A DNA stretch of 64,000 nucleotides from Nocardioides litoris (GCF_006346315.1 NZ_VDMR01000001.1:372001-436000), one strand, 5' to 3'. Counted from the first letter of the stretch, positions 36,950 through 45,661 are shown. The notes: generated by a model not told the origin, from the letters alone. A program made the numbers and translations.

Positions 36950-37591
36950 ATGGCAACGGCCCAGACGGCCCAGACGGCCCCGCAGTCGGCGCGCCGCGCC
37001 CCGGTGCAGGAGCGCAGTCGTCGTCGGGTGGAGGCGATCCTCGAGGCCACCGCCGACCTCGTCCTGGACCGCGGGGTCGAGGCGATCACCACGCGCGAGA
37101 TCGCCGAGGCCGCCGGGGTGCCGGTGGCCTCGCTCTACCAGTACTTCGCCGACAAGGAGGGCGTGCTGCTCGCCCTGGCCGAGCGCGACATGGCCGAGAT
37201 GGACGAGCAGGTCGTCGCCGACGTGGCCCGGGTCGCGCCGACCTCGGTGGCGGTGCTGGTGGAGACGGTGATGCGCTCCTTCACCACGGTCTACGCCCGG
37301 CGCCCGGCGTTCGTGGAGATCTACCTGCGTGGACGCACCAACACCGCGGTGCACGCCTTCGGCCGCGCCCACAACGGCCGCATCGCCCGCACGCTGCGCG
37401 AGGTCGCGGTCGACGGCGGCCTGGCCCGGGCCGACCTCCCGGAGGCCGCCGCGGTGCTCGCGGTCGAGGTGGGCGACAGGGTCTTCCAGCTGGCCTACGA
37501 GCACGACCGGACCGGCGACACCGCGCTGGTCGAGGAGGGCATCGTGATGATGACGGCCTACCTCGAGCGGTACGCCGAGGAGCCGGCGTGA
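36950..37591 (+). CDS. TetR/AcrR family transcriptional regulator
   Basis: A 213-residue repressor. The N-terminal helix-turn-helix is ITTREIAEAAGVPVASLYQYFADKEGVLLALAERD; the rest is a helical ligand-binding domain of the TetR type. The ATG has GAAGAGG upstream. Its 3' end overlaps an aldolase gene by 4 bases and a sugar kinase follows, so it heads a three-gene operon. It is also divergent from the amine oxidase. It may autoregulate and also control the divergent genes. TGA...TCA half sites at 36887-36898 in the shared promoter region are a possible operator. Confidence 0.88.
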   Translation: MATAQTAQTAPQSARRAPVQERSRRRVEAILEATADLVLDRGVEAITTREIAEAAGVPVASLYQYFADKEGVLLALAERDMAEMDEQVVADVARVAPTSVAVLVETVMRSFTTVYARRPAFVEIYLRGRTNTAVHAFGRAHNGRIARTLREVAVDGGLARADLPEAAAVLAVEVGDRVFQLAYEHDRTGDTALVEEGIVMMTAYLERYAEEPA

Positions 37592-38259
37592 GCGCCCGCG
37601 ACGAGGTCGCCGCCGCGGCCCGGCGGCTGGCCGCCGAGGGGCTGCTGGTCGGCACCGCCGGCAACGTCAGCGTCCGCGTGCGCGACCTGGTGGCCGTCAC
37701 CGCCACCGGGGTCGTGCTCGCCGAGTGCCGCGCCCGCGACGTGGTGGTCGTCGACCACGACGGCCGGCTCGTCGAGGGCGGCCTGCGCCCGACCTCCGAG
37801 CTCGAGCTCCACCTCGGGGTGTACGCCGACCAGCCGACCACCACCGCCGTCGTGCACACCCACGCGCCGTGGTCGACCGCCGTGGCCTGCGTGCTCGACG
37901 AGCTGCCGGTGCTGCACTACCAGCAGCTGCTCCTCGGTGGGGCCGTCCGGGTCGCGCCCCACGCCACCTTCGGCTCCCCCGAGCTCGCCGCCGGCGTCCG
38001 CGCCGCGCTCGCGGGCCGCCAGGCCGCCCTGATGGGCAACCACGGCTCCGTGGCCGTCGGCACCACCCTCGACCAGGCCGTCGAGCACGCCCTGCTGCTG
38101 GAGTGGCTGGCCGCCCTCCACCACCGGGCCAGCACCCTCGGCACGCCCCGCCCGCTCACCCACGCCGAGCAGGAGGCCGTCGTGCTGGCCGCCCTGTCCC
38201 GCGGCTACGGATCCACCCAGCCCGCCCCGCCGTCACTCCCCCGGGAGGCCCAGCCATGA
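37588..38259 (+). CDS. Class II aldolase/adducin family protein
   Basis: A 223-residue zinc aldolase of the fuculose-1-phosphate/ribulose-5-phosphate epimerase type. GTAGNVSVRV is the phosphate-binding turn, Glu in TSELELHLGVY the catalytic acid region, HTHAPWSTAVA supplies two zinc His, and NHGSVAVG closes the site. It would cleave a ketose or sugar-acid phosphate to dihydroxyacetone phosphate plus an aldehyde, or act as an epimerase. The adjacent PfkB kinase could make its phosphorylated substrate. GTG start overlaps the TetR stop and its stop overlaps the kinase start. Confidence 0.88.
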   Translation: MSARDEVAAAARRLAAEGLLVGTAGNVSVRVRDLVAVTATGVVLAECRARDVVVVDHDGRLVEGGLRPTSELELHLGVYADQPTTTAVVHTHAPWSTAVACVLDELPVLHYQQLLLGGAVRVAPHATFGSPELAAGVRAALAGRQAALMGNHGSVAVGTTLDQAVEHALLLEWLAALHHRASTLGTPRPLTHAEQEAVVLAALSRGYGSTQPAPPSLPREAQP

Positions 38260-39182
38260 AGGTCGCCTGCGTCGGCGTCCACGTCCTCGACACCCACGTC
38301 GTCGGCATCGAGTCGATCCCGGCCGGGTCCGACGGCCAGCTCGTCGAGACGATCCGGGCCTCGGCGGCCGGCACCGCCGGCGGCACGGCGGTGGTCCTCG
38401 CCCGCCTCGGCGCCGACGTGGCGTCGTACGGCGCGGTGGGCGACGACCCGCTGGGCGACCTGCTCCTCGTCCTGCTGGCCCGCGAGGGCGTCGACACCAC
38501 CGGACTGGTCCGCAAGGCCGACCACCAGACCTCCGCCTCGGTCATCCCCGTACGTCCGGGCGGCGAGCGGCCGGCGTGGCACTGCATCGGCGCCAACGGC
38601 GCGTTCACCCTCGACGACCTCGACCGGGCGGCGCTCGCGGGCACGACCCACCTGCACCTGGGTGGCCCGGAGTTCCTCGGGGGCCCCGCGGCCGGCGAGC
38701 TGCTGGCCTGGGCGCAGGCGCAGGGCATGACCACCTCGGTCGACGTGCTCGCCCCGGGCGACCCCGACCTCCTGGCCTGGATCGCCGACGCCCTCCCGCA
38801 CGCCGACGTCCTGCTGCCCAACGACGAGCAGGTCCGCGGCTTCACCGGCGAGGACGACCTGGCGGCCGGGGCCCGGGCGCTCGTGGCGGCGGGCGCCGGG
38901 TGCGTGGCCGTGACCCAGGGCGCCCGGGGCGCGCTCGTGGTGACCGCCGAGGACGTCGTCGAGGTGCCGGCGTACGCGATCCCCGACGGCGAGCTGGTCG
39001 ACACCACCGGCTGTGGCGACGCGTTCAGCGCGGGCTATCTGCGCGGCCTCGCCCTGGGGCGGGCGCCGGCCGACGCGGCCCGGCTCGGGTGCGCCACGGC
39101 GGGCCAGGTCGCCCGCGGCCTCGGCTCCGACGCCGGGGCCTACTCCCTGGCCTCGGTGGAGGCGGTCGTCGCGGGGTCCTGA
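38256..39182 (+). CDS. PfkB family carbohydrate kinase
   Basis: A 308-residue ribokinase-type sugar kinase. Signature 1 is around AAGTAGGTAVVLARLGADVASYGAVGDDPLG and signature 2 is DTTGCGDAFSAGYLRGLALG with the catalytic Asp and anion hole. ATP-grip regions VTQGARGALVV and LLPNDEQVRGF are also present. The sugar is unknown. With the class II aldolase it forms a kinase-aldolase pair that could feed a sugar into central metabolism. The 3' end overlaps the convergent PLP pseudoenzyme gene by 43 bases, an unusually long convergent overlap. Confidence 0.88.
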   Translation: MKVACVGVHVLDTHVVGIESIPAGSDGQLVETIRASAAGTAGGTAVVLARLGADVASYGAVGDDPLGDLLLVLLAREGVDTTGLVRKADHQTSASVIPVRPGGERPAWHCIGANGAFTLDDLDRAALAGTTHLHLGGPEFLGGPAAGELLAWAQAQGMTTSVDVLAPGDPDLLAWIADALPHADVLLPNDEQVRGFTGEDDLAAGARALVAAGAGCVAVTQGARGALVVTAEDVVEVPAYAIPDGELVDTTGCGDAFSAGYLRGLALGRAPADAARLGCATAGQVARGLGSDAGAYSLASVEAVVAGS

Positions 39183-40612
39183 CCGGTCCGCACCGGCCGC
39201 ACCGGCCGCACCGGCCGTACCGGCCGCACCAGCCGGTCGAGGTGCACCCCGAGGAGCGCCTCGCGCACCCCGGGCCGCGCGGCGGCGAGCAGCAGGTTGG
39301 TCTCCGCCCGCGCCCCCGGGTGCTCCGGGACGACCGCGTCGAGCGTGGCCGCGGCGTCGAGCAGCAGGTGGGCGGAGTGGTCGCGCACGTCGTCGGGATC
39401 GAGGTGGTCCAGCAGCCGCTCGAGGGTCGCGTCGACCTGGGCCGGGCCGCGCTCGCGCGCCTCCTCGACCGCCTCGGCCAGCGCCTCCAGCAGCCCGTCG
39501 ACGACCGGGCGGACCGCGGCGGTCACCGGCACCCGCAGCAGCGGCGGGCCCGACTCCGGCAGCACGGGGTGCGTCGTCCAGCCGCGCCGGTGCAGGGCAT
39601 CGGCCAGCGTCAGCACGTCGCAGGTCGCGTCGGTGCGCAGCGAGACCACCGTGGCCGCGGGGCGGGCCACCAGCCGGACCCCGTCGAGGGCCGCGACGCC
39701 GGCCACGAACGCCGCCGTCGCGGCGAGAGCGTCGTCCACCAGCGCCGCGCACCCGTCGTGGCCGATCTCCCGCAGGGTCTCGACCACGTCGCCGAGCAGG
39801 CCACCGGGCCGCGACCACGTCGCCGGCAGGTCGAGCGGTCCGCGGCGGCGTACGGCGGTGGGGGCGGCGGCGCGGGCGCCGGCGGAGTCGCGGTGCAGCA
39901 GCACGGCCAGGTCGGCCGCCCCACCACCCTCGGGGCCGACGGACAGGGCGACGGAGGTGACGCCGGTGGCCGCGAAGCCCCAGCCCGGCCCGACCCGGCC
40001 GGCGCGCTCGGCGTGGGCCACGGCCCAGCCTCCGCCGGTCGCGTCGACGTGCAGCGGCAGCCCGCGCACCGCGGCCGCCGCGGCCAGCCAGGCGACGGGG
40101 TCGACCACGCCGTGGGTGTACGACGGCGCGGAGGCGACGACGAGCACGGTGTCCTCGCGCAGCAGCCGGGTGGTCGCGCCCACCGAGGCCCGGCCGTCAG
40201 CGTCGAGCGGGGCGACGAGGGGGAGCAGTCCGAGGGTGGCGGCCGCGGCGAAGTAGGCGGGGTGGGCCGAGGCCGGCAGCACGACGGTCGCGACCCGCAG
40301 GCCGGGCCGGCTGTCGCGGGCGCCGCGCAGCACGGCCAGCGCGGCCTCCTCCGGGCCGGCGACCACGCGGCCCGAGGCACCGTCGGGGGCGTCGAGCAGG
40401 TCGGCGACGAACCCGACGAGCAGGCCCTCCGCCTCGTGCCGCGAGGGCACCGGCGTGTCGCGGCGGTGGGTGGCGCGGTGGGCGAGCCGGCCGTCGTCGG
40501 GTCCGGTGGCCACCACGGGCGCGAGGGCAGGCTCGGGCGGCCCGTCGTCGGCCGCGCCGACGGCGGTGCTGGCCTGCTCGATCAGCTGCAGGCGCGCTCG
40601 GCCGCGCTCCAT
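39140..40612 (-). CDS. PLP-dependent decarboxylase paralog lacking the catalytic lysine
   Basis: A 490-residue protein clearly related to its upstream neighbour: both contain VVASAPSY(T/A)HGVVDPV, HVDA and GVTS at matching spacing. The PLP-binding Asp is kept (about D190). The Lys that forms the PLP Schiff base in the neighbour (SVDLHKYAYAPKG, K247) is gone: here the stretch reads SVGPEGGGAAD. It should not be an active PLP enzyme and may be a regulatory or structural partner in a heterodimer. The C-terminus carries a VRP-type tandem repeat. ATG 40612 has GGGAG upstream. Decay is possible, but the frame is intact over 490 codons. Confidence 0.75.
   Translation of the reverse strand: MERGRARLQLIEQASTAVGAADDGPPEPALAPVVATGPDDGRLAHRATHRRDTPVPSRHEAEGLLVGFVADLLDAPDGASGRVVAGPEEAALAVLRGARDSRPGLRVATVVLPASAHPAYFAAAATLGLLPLVAPLDADGRASVGATTRLLREDTVLVVASAPSYTHGVVDPVAWLAAAAAVRGLPLHVDATGGGWAVAHAERAGRVGPGWGFAATGVTSVALSVGPEGGGAADLAVLLHRDSAGARAAAPTAVRRRGPLDLPATWSRPGGLLGDVVETLREIGHDGCAALVDDALAATAAFVAGVAALDGVRLVARPAATVVSLRTDATCDVLTLADALHRRGWTTHPVLPESGPPLLRVPVTAAVRPVVDGLLEALAEAVEEARERGPAQVDATLERLLDHLDPDDVRDHSAHLLLDAAATLDAVVPEHPGARAETNLLLAAARPGVREALLGVHLDRLVRPVRPVRPVRPVRTGQDPATTASTEARE
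39186..39231. repeat. 9-base tandem repeat (CCGCACCGG units)
   Basis: About five copies of a 9-base unit lie in tandem with single-base variation (CCGCACCGG, CCGTACCGG). They encode the VRP repeats at the C-terminus of the PLP-less paralog and lie just past the stop of the sugar kinase gene. Such units can change copy number by slippage. Confidence 0.8.
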
Positions 40613-40730
40613 GTGGGTCTCCCGGTGGTCCGCCACCACGGCCCCGGCGGCGGGCGGCGTCGTCCGAGCCTAGGGACGACCGGCGCCGCGCGGCACCCCG
40701 CGAACGGTCCCCCCTGCTGGTCCCCAGTGA

Positions 40731-42239
40731 CTAGGCGGCGGGGCCGCTCGACCCCGTGCCGCCGCGCACCGGCCGCTGCAGGCGGTCGAGGAACGAGACC
40801 AGCACCGCCTCGCGCAGGGCGGGTGCGGCCAGGTCGAGGAGGGCGTTGACCTCGGCCATCCGGGTCGGCAGGTCGAGCCCGCCCCCGTCGGACGGGCCGC
40901 CCAGGCCGGCCGCGTCGAGGAGGCCGTCGAAGTCGGCGTCGGTCAGGGCGGCGGGGTCGAGGGCGCCGACGTACGCCGCGACGCCGGGGTCGACCTGCAC
41001 CGGCCCCGCGGCCTGCGCCGCCGCGACCGACGCGGCCAGGGCCGTGACCAGCTCGGGCACGTGCGGCCGGGTCGCGGCGCTGACCGAGAGGTGCACGGTC
41101 GGCGGGTGGCCGGCGAACGACATCTGGGGCTGGACGTACCACCCGCGCGCGGCCATCTCGTCGCACACCGTGAAGGCGTCGCACGTCTCGTCGGTGGCCA
41201 GCGCGACCAGGCTCGAGTCGGGCGGCACGACCACGCGCAAGCCCGGGATGTCGGTGGCCGCGGCCACGATGGCGTCGACGGCGGCGAGCACGTCACGGAC
41301 GAGGAGGTCGTAGCCCGTGTCCCCGATCGAGCGCACCACGGCCCAGGCGCCGGCCAGGGGCCCGCCCGAGCGCGTCGACTGCAGGGTCGGGTTGAGCATC
41401 GTGTAGCCCGGCCACGCAGCGCTGGCGAAGAGCTGCGGCCGACGCAGGGCCGCGGTGCGGTGCAGCAGCACCGAGGTGCCCTTGGGCGCGTAGGCGTACT
41501 TGTGCAGGTCGACCGAGATCGAGGTGACCCCCTCCACGGCGAAGGTCCACGGCGGCACGGCGCGGCCCTGGCGGGCGGCCCAGGGGAGCACCCACCCGCC
41601 GATGCAGGCGTCGACGTGGCAGCGCACGCCGCGGGCGGCGGCGAGCGCGGCCAGCTCGGTCACCGGGTCCACCACCCCGTGGGCGTACGACGGCGCGCTG
41701 GCCACCACGAGCGCGGCCCGGTCGCCGAGCAGGTCGAGCGCGGCGGCGGTCGCCTCGACGTCGGCCCGCCAGCCGGTGCGCTCGCCGGTCGGCACGAGCA
41801 CGGCCTCCACACCGAAGTAGTGCGCGGCCTTGTGGAAGGCCGCGTGCGCGGTGTCGGGCAGCACCATCGCCGGCGCGGGTCGGTCAGGCCCCGGGTGGCG
41901 CACGGCGTGGGCGTCGCGCGCGCCCTGCACGGCCAACAGCACCGACTCGGTGCCGCCGGAGGTCACGTTGCCGACGCAGCCCTCGGGGCCGTCGAGCAGG
42001 TCGGCGGCCGTGCCGACCAGGTCGTTCTCCATGGCCAGCAGGCTCGGGAAGGCCGTCGGGTCGAGCCCGTTGCTGCCGGCGTACGCCGCCACGGCCTCGC
42101 GCCCGACCCGGTCGACCTCGGCCAGCCCGGAGTCGTAGACGTAGGCCAGGGTGCGGCCGCCGTGCACGGGCAGGTCGCGGGCCTGCAGGGCGCGCAGCTG
42201 CGCGAGCAGGTCGTCGGCGGGCGGGGCGGGCTCGGTCAT
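40731..42239 (-). CDS. PLP-dependent decarboxylase/sphingosine-phosphate-lyase-like enzyme
   Basis: A 502-residue fold-type I PLP enzyme of the group II decarboxylase (DOPA decarboxylase/S1P lyase) family. NVTSGGTESVLLAVQGARD binds the phosphate, the His that stacks on PLP is in LPDTAHAAFHKAAHYFG, Asp210 is in CHVDACIGGW and the Schiff-base Lys247 in ISVDLHKYAYAPKG. NVTSGGTES and the HKY context resemble S1P-lyase/glutamate-decarboxylase-like members. The substrate is unknown. The ATG overlaps the stop of the MFS transporter by 4 bases, so substrate or product is probably carried by that transporter. A PLP-less paralog follows 118 bases downstream. Confidence 0.87.
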   Translation of the reverse strand: MTEPAPPADDLLAQLRALQARDLPVHGGRTLAYVYDSGLAEVDRVGREAVAAYAGSNGLDPTAFPSLLAMENDLVGTAADLLDGPEGCVGNVTSGGTESVLLAVQGARDAHAVRHPGPDRPAPAMVLPDTAHAAFHKAAHYFGVEAVLVPTGERTGWRADVEATAAALDLLGDRAALVVASAPSYAHGVVDPVTELAALAAARGVRCHVDACIGGWVLPWAARQGRAVPPWTFAVEGVTSISVDLHKYAYAPKGTSVLLHRTAALRRPQLFASAAWPGYTMLNPTLQSTRSGGPLAGAWAVVRSIGDTGYDLLVRDVLAAVDAIVAAATDIPGLRVVVPPDSSLVALATDETCDAFTVCDEMAARGWYVQPQMSFAGHPPTVHLSVSAATRPHVPELVTALAASVAAAQAAGPVQVDPGVAAYVGALDPAALTDADFDGLLDAAGLGGPSDGGGLDLPTRMAEVNALLDLAAPALREAVLVSFLDRLQRPVRGGTGSSGPAA

Positions 42240-43582
42240 GCGGCCATCTTGTCGCGAGCGGCGTCGTCGAGGCGGTAGCGGGCCAGCCACCACAGGCTGG
42301 CCACGACGAGCAGCGCCGGCAGCACCGAGAAGCCGAGGGTGATCGCGGTCAGCGCGCTGTCGGGCTGCACGAGGTCGCCGGTGGTGCTCGACCGGTAGGA
42401 CCCGAGCGCCAGCACGAGTGCGAACAGCCCGGGCCCCAGAGCCAGGCCCAGGGTCTCGCCCGCGGTCCAGACGCCGGTGTAGACGCCCGTGCGGTTCTCG
42501 CCGGTGGCCGCGGCGTCGGCGGCCGCGACGTCGGGCAGCATCGCGAGCGGGAAGACCTGGCAGCCGGCGTACCCGATGCCGACGAGGGCCACGGCGGCGA
42601 CCACGACCCCGGTCGGTGCGACCCGGGCGGTCGCGGCGAGCACGGCGCCCGCGGCCAGCACGACCGAGGCGGCGGCGTACCCCCGGCGCTTGCCGACGCG
42701 GTCGCCCAGCCGGGCCCACACGGGCGTGAGCAGCAGCGCCGGCCCCACGAAGCAGGCGAACAGGATCGTCGCGGCGCCGTCGCGGCCGAGCACGTCGCCG
42801 GCGAGGTAGTCGACGCCCGCGAGCATGCACCCGGTGGCCAGCGCCTGCAGCACCCAGGTGACGAGCAGGGCCCGGAACGCCGGTGCACCCGCCACGACGC
42901 GCAGCTGGTCGCGCAGGCCGCCCGGCCCCGGCTCGACGGTGCCGACGGGCGCGTCCCGGGTGCCGAGGTAGGCCCCGAGCACGCCGACGAGGATGACGAG
43001 CGCGACGACGAACCCCATCAGCCGGTAGCCGTCGCGACCGCCCACCGCGTCGCGGATCGCCGGGGCGGTCGCCCCGACGAGCAGGATGGTCAGGGCCAGC
43101 ACCGCGACCCGCCAGGTCATGAGCCGGGTGCGCTCGGCGTACCCGTCGGTCATCTCGGCCGGCATGGCCACGAACGGCACCTGGAAGAACGCGTACGCCG
43201 ACGCGCAGGCCAGGAACACCACCAGCACCCACGCCGTACCGGCCGCCGCCGAGCCCAGGTCGGGCGCGGCGAAGAGCAGCGCGAAGGTGATCGCCAGCGC
43301 GACGCCGGCCCGCAGCAGCCACGGCCGCCGCGGACCGCGCGGGTCGGTGGTGCGGTCGGAGATGCGCCCGGCGACCGGGTTGAGCACGACGTCCCAGGCC
43401 TTGGGCAGCACGACCACGACGCCGGCCACCAGGGCCGCGACCCCGAGGGTGTCGGTGAGGTAGGGCAGCAGCATCAGGCCCGGCACGGTGCCGAAGGCGC
43501 CGGTGGCGACCGAGCCGACGCCGTACCCGACCCGGACCCGACGGGGGAGCGGGGTTGGGTCGGGCGAGCGGGCGGCGGTCAC
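42236..43582 (-). CDS. MFS_2 (GPH/MelB-like) transporter
   Basis: A 448-residue 12-TM transporter. The N-terminal VGYGVGSVATGAFGTVPGLMLLPYLTDTLG and WDVVLNPVAGRISDRTTDPRGPRRPWLL match the glycoside-pentoside-hexuronide/MelB family (MFS_2), including the Asp in the helix II region. The family moves sugars with Na+ or H+, but eukaryotic members (MFSD2) carry lysolipids, so the cargo is open. It overlaps both neighbours by 4 bases (M15 peptidase upstream, PLP enzyme downstream). GTG start. Confidence 0.87.
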   Translation of the reverse strand: MTAARSPDPTPLPRRVRVGYGVGSVATGAFGTVPGLMLLPYLTDTLGVAALVAGVVVVLPKAWDVVLNPVAGRISDRTTDPRGPRRPWLLRAGVALAITFALLFAAPDLGSAAAGTAWVLVVFLACASAYAFFQVPFVAMPAEMTDGYAERTRLMTWRVAVLALTILLVGATAPAIRDAVGGRDGYRLMGFVVALVILVGVLGAYLGTRDAPVGTVEPGPGGLRDQLRVVAGAPAFRALLVTWVLQALATGCMLAGVDYLAGDVLGRDGAATILFACFVGPALLLTPVWARLGDRVGKRRGYAAASVVLAAGAVLAATARVAPTGVVVAAVALVGIGYAGCQVFPLAMLPDVAAADAAATGENRTGVYTGVWTAGETLGLALGPGLFALVLALGSYRSSTTGDLVQPDSALTAITLGFSVLPALLVVASLWWLARYRLDDAARDKMAA

Positions 43583-44352
43583 CCGCCGAGGTTAGAGCTC
43601 CTGGTCGCCGCGCCGAGGGAGACGCTGCAGCTCGGCGCGCTCCAGGTGCGCCCGGCGCGCACGTCGACGTGCACGTGGTCGTCGTGGCCGGGGTAGCCGG
43701 GCCCGAAGATGCCGCCGAAGCCGGTGTAGCGGGCGTTCTGGGCCAGGCCGCAGAACGACGCCCCCACGAGGTCGATCGCCGTGCCGTAGGTGTGCTGGCC
43801 GGTGCCGCTGCCGCCGACCTGGCGGTCGCAGGACTGGGAGCGGAAGCCGGAGGTCACGGTCAGCGGCACACCGCCCATCCGCTCGCGCAGGGCCTCGGCC
43901 CGCCACATCGCGCGCAGCAGGTTCTGCCGCACGGTGGCCTCGCCGACCGACCCGCCGGCGTACCCGCCCTGGCCGCAGCCGCCGTCGACCTCGCCCCAGG
44001 AGAAGTGGGCGGGCGTGCAGTCGGCGTCCTGCAGCGCGTAGATCGCGGCGTACGTCGCCGGGCCGGCCACGCCGTCGGCGCTGAGCCCGTGCGCGGCCTG
44101 GAACCCCCGGACGGCCTGGGACGTCTGCGCACCGAAGCTGCCGTCGACGGCCATGTTGACGGCGTACCCGGCCCACCCGGCCACCCGGACCTGCAGCTCG
44201 GCCACGTCGGCCCCGGTCGCGCCCGCGGACAGGGTGCGCGGCCAGGTGTAGCACTCGTCGGCGTGGGCCGGCGGGCTCGCGGCGGTGCCGACGCCGACGA
44301 GGCCGGCGACCAGGACGGCGAGGGTGGCGAGCAGGGCGCGCAGTCGGGGCAT
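43579..44352 (-). CDS. Secreted peptidoglycan-binding M15A peptidase
   Basis: A 257-residue exported protein. The signal peptide is LLATLAVLVAGLVGVGTAASPPAHA, and a peptidoglycan-binding domain (about 45-105) carries GADVAELQVRVAGWAGY and VDGSFGAQTSQAVRGFQAAHGLSADGVAGPAT. An M15A D-Ala-D-Ala carboxypeptidase-like zinc domain follows with SGFRSQSCDRQ, HTYGTAIDL (His and Asp ligands) and HDDHVHVDV. Cys pairs suggest disulfides outside the cell. It acts on cell-wall stem peptides. The stop overlaps the transporter start, which is an odd operon partner for a wall enzyme. Confidence 0.88.
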   Translation of the reverse strand: MPRLRALLATLAVLVAGLVGVGTAASPPAHADECYTWPRTLSAGATGADVAELQVRVAGWAGYAVNMAVDGSFGAQTSQAVRGFQAAHGLSADGVAGPATYAAIYALQDADCTPAHFSWGEVDGGCGQGGYAGGSVGEATVRQNLLRAMWRAEALRERMGGVPLTVTSGFRSQSCDRQVGGSGTGQHTYGTAIDLVGASFCGLAQNARYTGFGGIFGPGYPGHDDHVHVDVRAGRTWSAPSCSVSLGAATRSSNLGG

Positions 44353-44428
44353 GCGCCCAGCGTCGCGGCCGGCGGGCCGGCCCGAAACGGGGACAACCCT
44401 TGCGCCGCGCGGGCTCGCCTCCGCCGCC

Positions 44429-45661
44429 CTAGCGGGAGAGCGCCCGCGAGGCCCCGGAGCCGTGGCGGCGGCGGCCCGTGCCGATGGGCGCCTCGCCGTC
44501 GTCGCCCTCGTCGTCACCGTCGCCCTCGTCGTCACCGGTGACGGCGCCGGAGCCGCCGTCGCCGTCGGCCGAGGACCACTGGTCGATCCACTCGTCGAGC
44601 ACCACCCAGGTGGTGCTGCGCGCGGCGCGTCCGGTGAGCATCCCGAGGTGCCCGCCGGGGACGATCTCGAACTGCACCTCCGGCGAGCCCGCGAGCAGCG
44701 GCACGACGGCCTTGACCGCCCCGACCGGCGCGATGCCGTCGGTCGCGCCGGCGAAGACCAGCACGGGCACGTCGATGTCGGCGAAGGACACGGTGCGCCC
44801 GGTGGCGCCGCCGTCGCCGGTCACGACGCCGAGGTCGAAGGTGCCCGCGACGAGCGCGTTGCCGCGCACGAAGCGGTGGTAGAGCTGGCCGAACGTGCGG
44901 CCGGGGTAGGCGGTCATGTTGGCGGTGAACCGGTCGACGGCCTCCATCTGGGCCAGGAACTCGGTGTCGTCGTAGTGCGCGGCCTTGGCGACCGGCTTGG
45001 TCACCAGCTTCTGGAACGACGAGAGCTGGAAGGCCCACCGCACCAGCGGCGTCGGGGCGCCGCCGAGGGTCTGGTAGGCCTTGGTGATCGGCCCGCGGCC
45101 CCCGGCGAGGTTGAGCAGCGGGCGCAGCGGCGCGACCAGCGGCACCTGCTTGACGTCGACGGGGGAGCCGACGATCGTCAGCGACGCGATCGGCAGGTCG
45201 GTGTCGGCCGCGGCGGCGAGCAGGGCGAAGATGCCGCCGAGGCTCCAGCCGACCACGTGCACCGGCCGGTCGCCGGCGTGTCGGGACGCCTCGCGGATCG
45301 CGGTCGGCACCACCTCCTCGACCCAGTGCTCCATGCCGAGGTTGCGGTCGCGGAAGGAGACCTGGCCGTACTCCACCAGGTAGGTCGGCCGGCCCTCGGC
45401 CACGAAGTGCTCGACGAGGGAGCAGCCGCGGCGCAGGTCGTAGCAGATCGCGGGCGCGGCCAGCGGGGTCACGAGCAGGACCGGGTCACCGGTCTCCTGC
45501 ACCTTGGCCGCGGGCCGGTAGTGGTAGACCTCGCGCAGGACGCCCTCGTCGATGAGGGTGCGCGGCATCGGCCGGAGGTCGGCGAGCCCGCCGTAGAACA
45601 CCTGGTGGGCCAGGTTGCTGGCGGCCGAGACCAGCTGGTCGGGCTTGGGGATCAGGTCCAC
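44429..45661 (-). CDS. Alpha/beta hydrolase, PHA synthase/depolymerase-like
   Basis: A 410-residue cytoplasmic protein. The nucleophile elbow is VVGWSLGGIFALLAA, the acid is in VFAGATDGIAP and the His is in PGGHLGMLTGR, giving a full Ser-Asp-His triad. The overall plan (LLVTPLAAPAICYDL, GRPTYLVEYGQVSF) is that of PhaC-type hydrolases, but the nucleophile is Ser, not the Cys of PHA synthases, so hydrolysis of an ester or polyester is more likely. The last ~45 residues are an acidic then basic low-complexity tail. The GTG at 45661 has GGGAGGT upstream. Confidence 0.82.
   Translation of the reverse strand: MDLIPKPDQLVSAASNLAHQVFYGGLADLRPMPRTLIDEGVLREVYHYRPAAKVQETGDPVLLVTPLAAPAICYDLRRGCSLVEHFVAEGRPTYLVEYGQVSFRDRNLGMEHWVEEVVPTAIREASRHAGDRPVHVVGWSLGGIFALLAAAADTDLPIASLTIVGSPVDVKQVPLVAPLRPLLNLAGGRGPITKAYQTLGGAPTPLVRWAFQLSSFQKLVTKPVAKAAHYDDTEFLAQMEAVDRFTANMTAYPGRTFGQLYHRFVRGNALVAGTFDLGVVTGDGGATGRTVSFADIDVPVLVFAGATDGIAPVGAVKAVVPLLAGSPEVQFEIVPGGHLGMLTGRAARSTTWVVLDEWIDQWSSADGDGGSGAVTGDDEGDGDDEGDDGEAPIGTGRRRHGSGASRALSR

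Noticed and set aside
39186..39231. Tandem repeat as a CRISPR array
   Set aside because: The units are 9 bases long with no spacers and lie within coding sequence.
44429..45661. PHA synthase (PhaC)
   Set aside because: The nucleophile motif is GWSLGG with Ser, not GxCxG with Cys, so polyester synthesis is unlikely.
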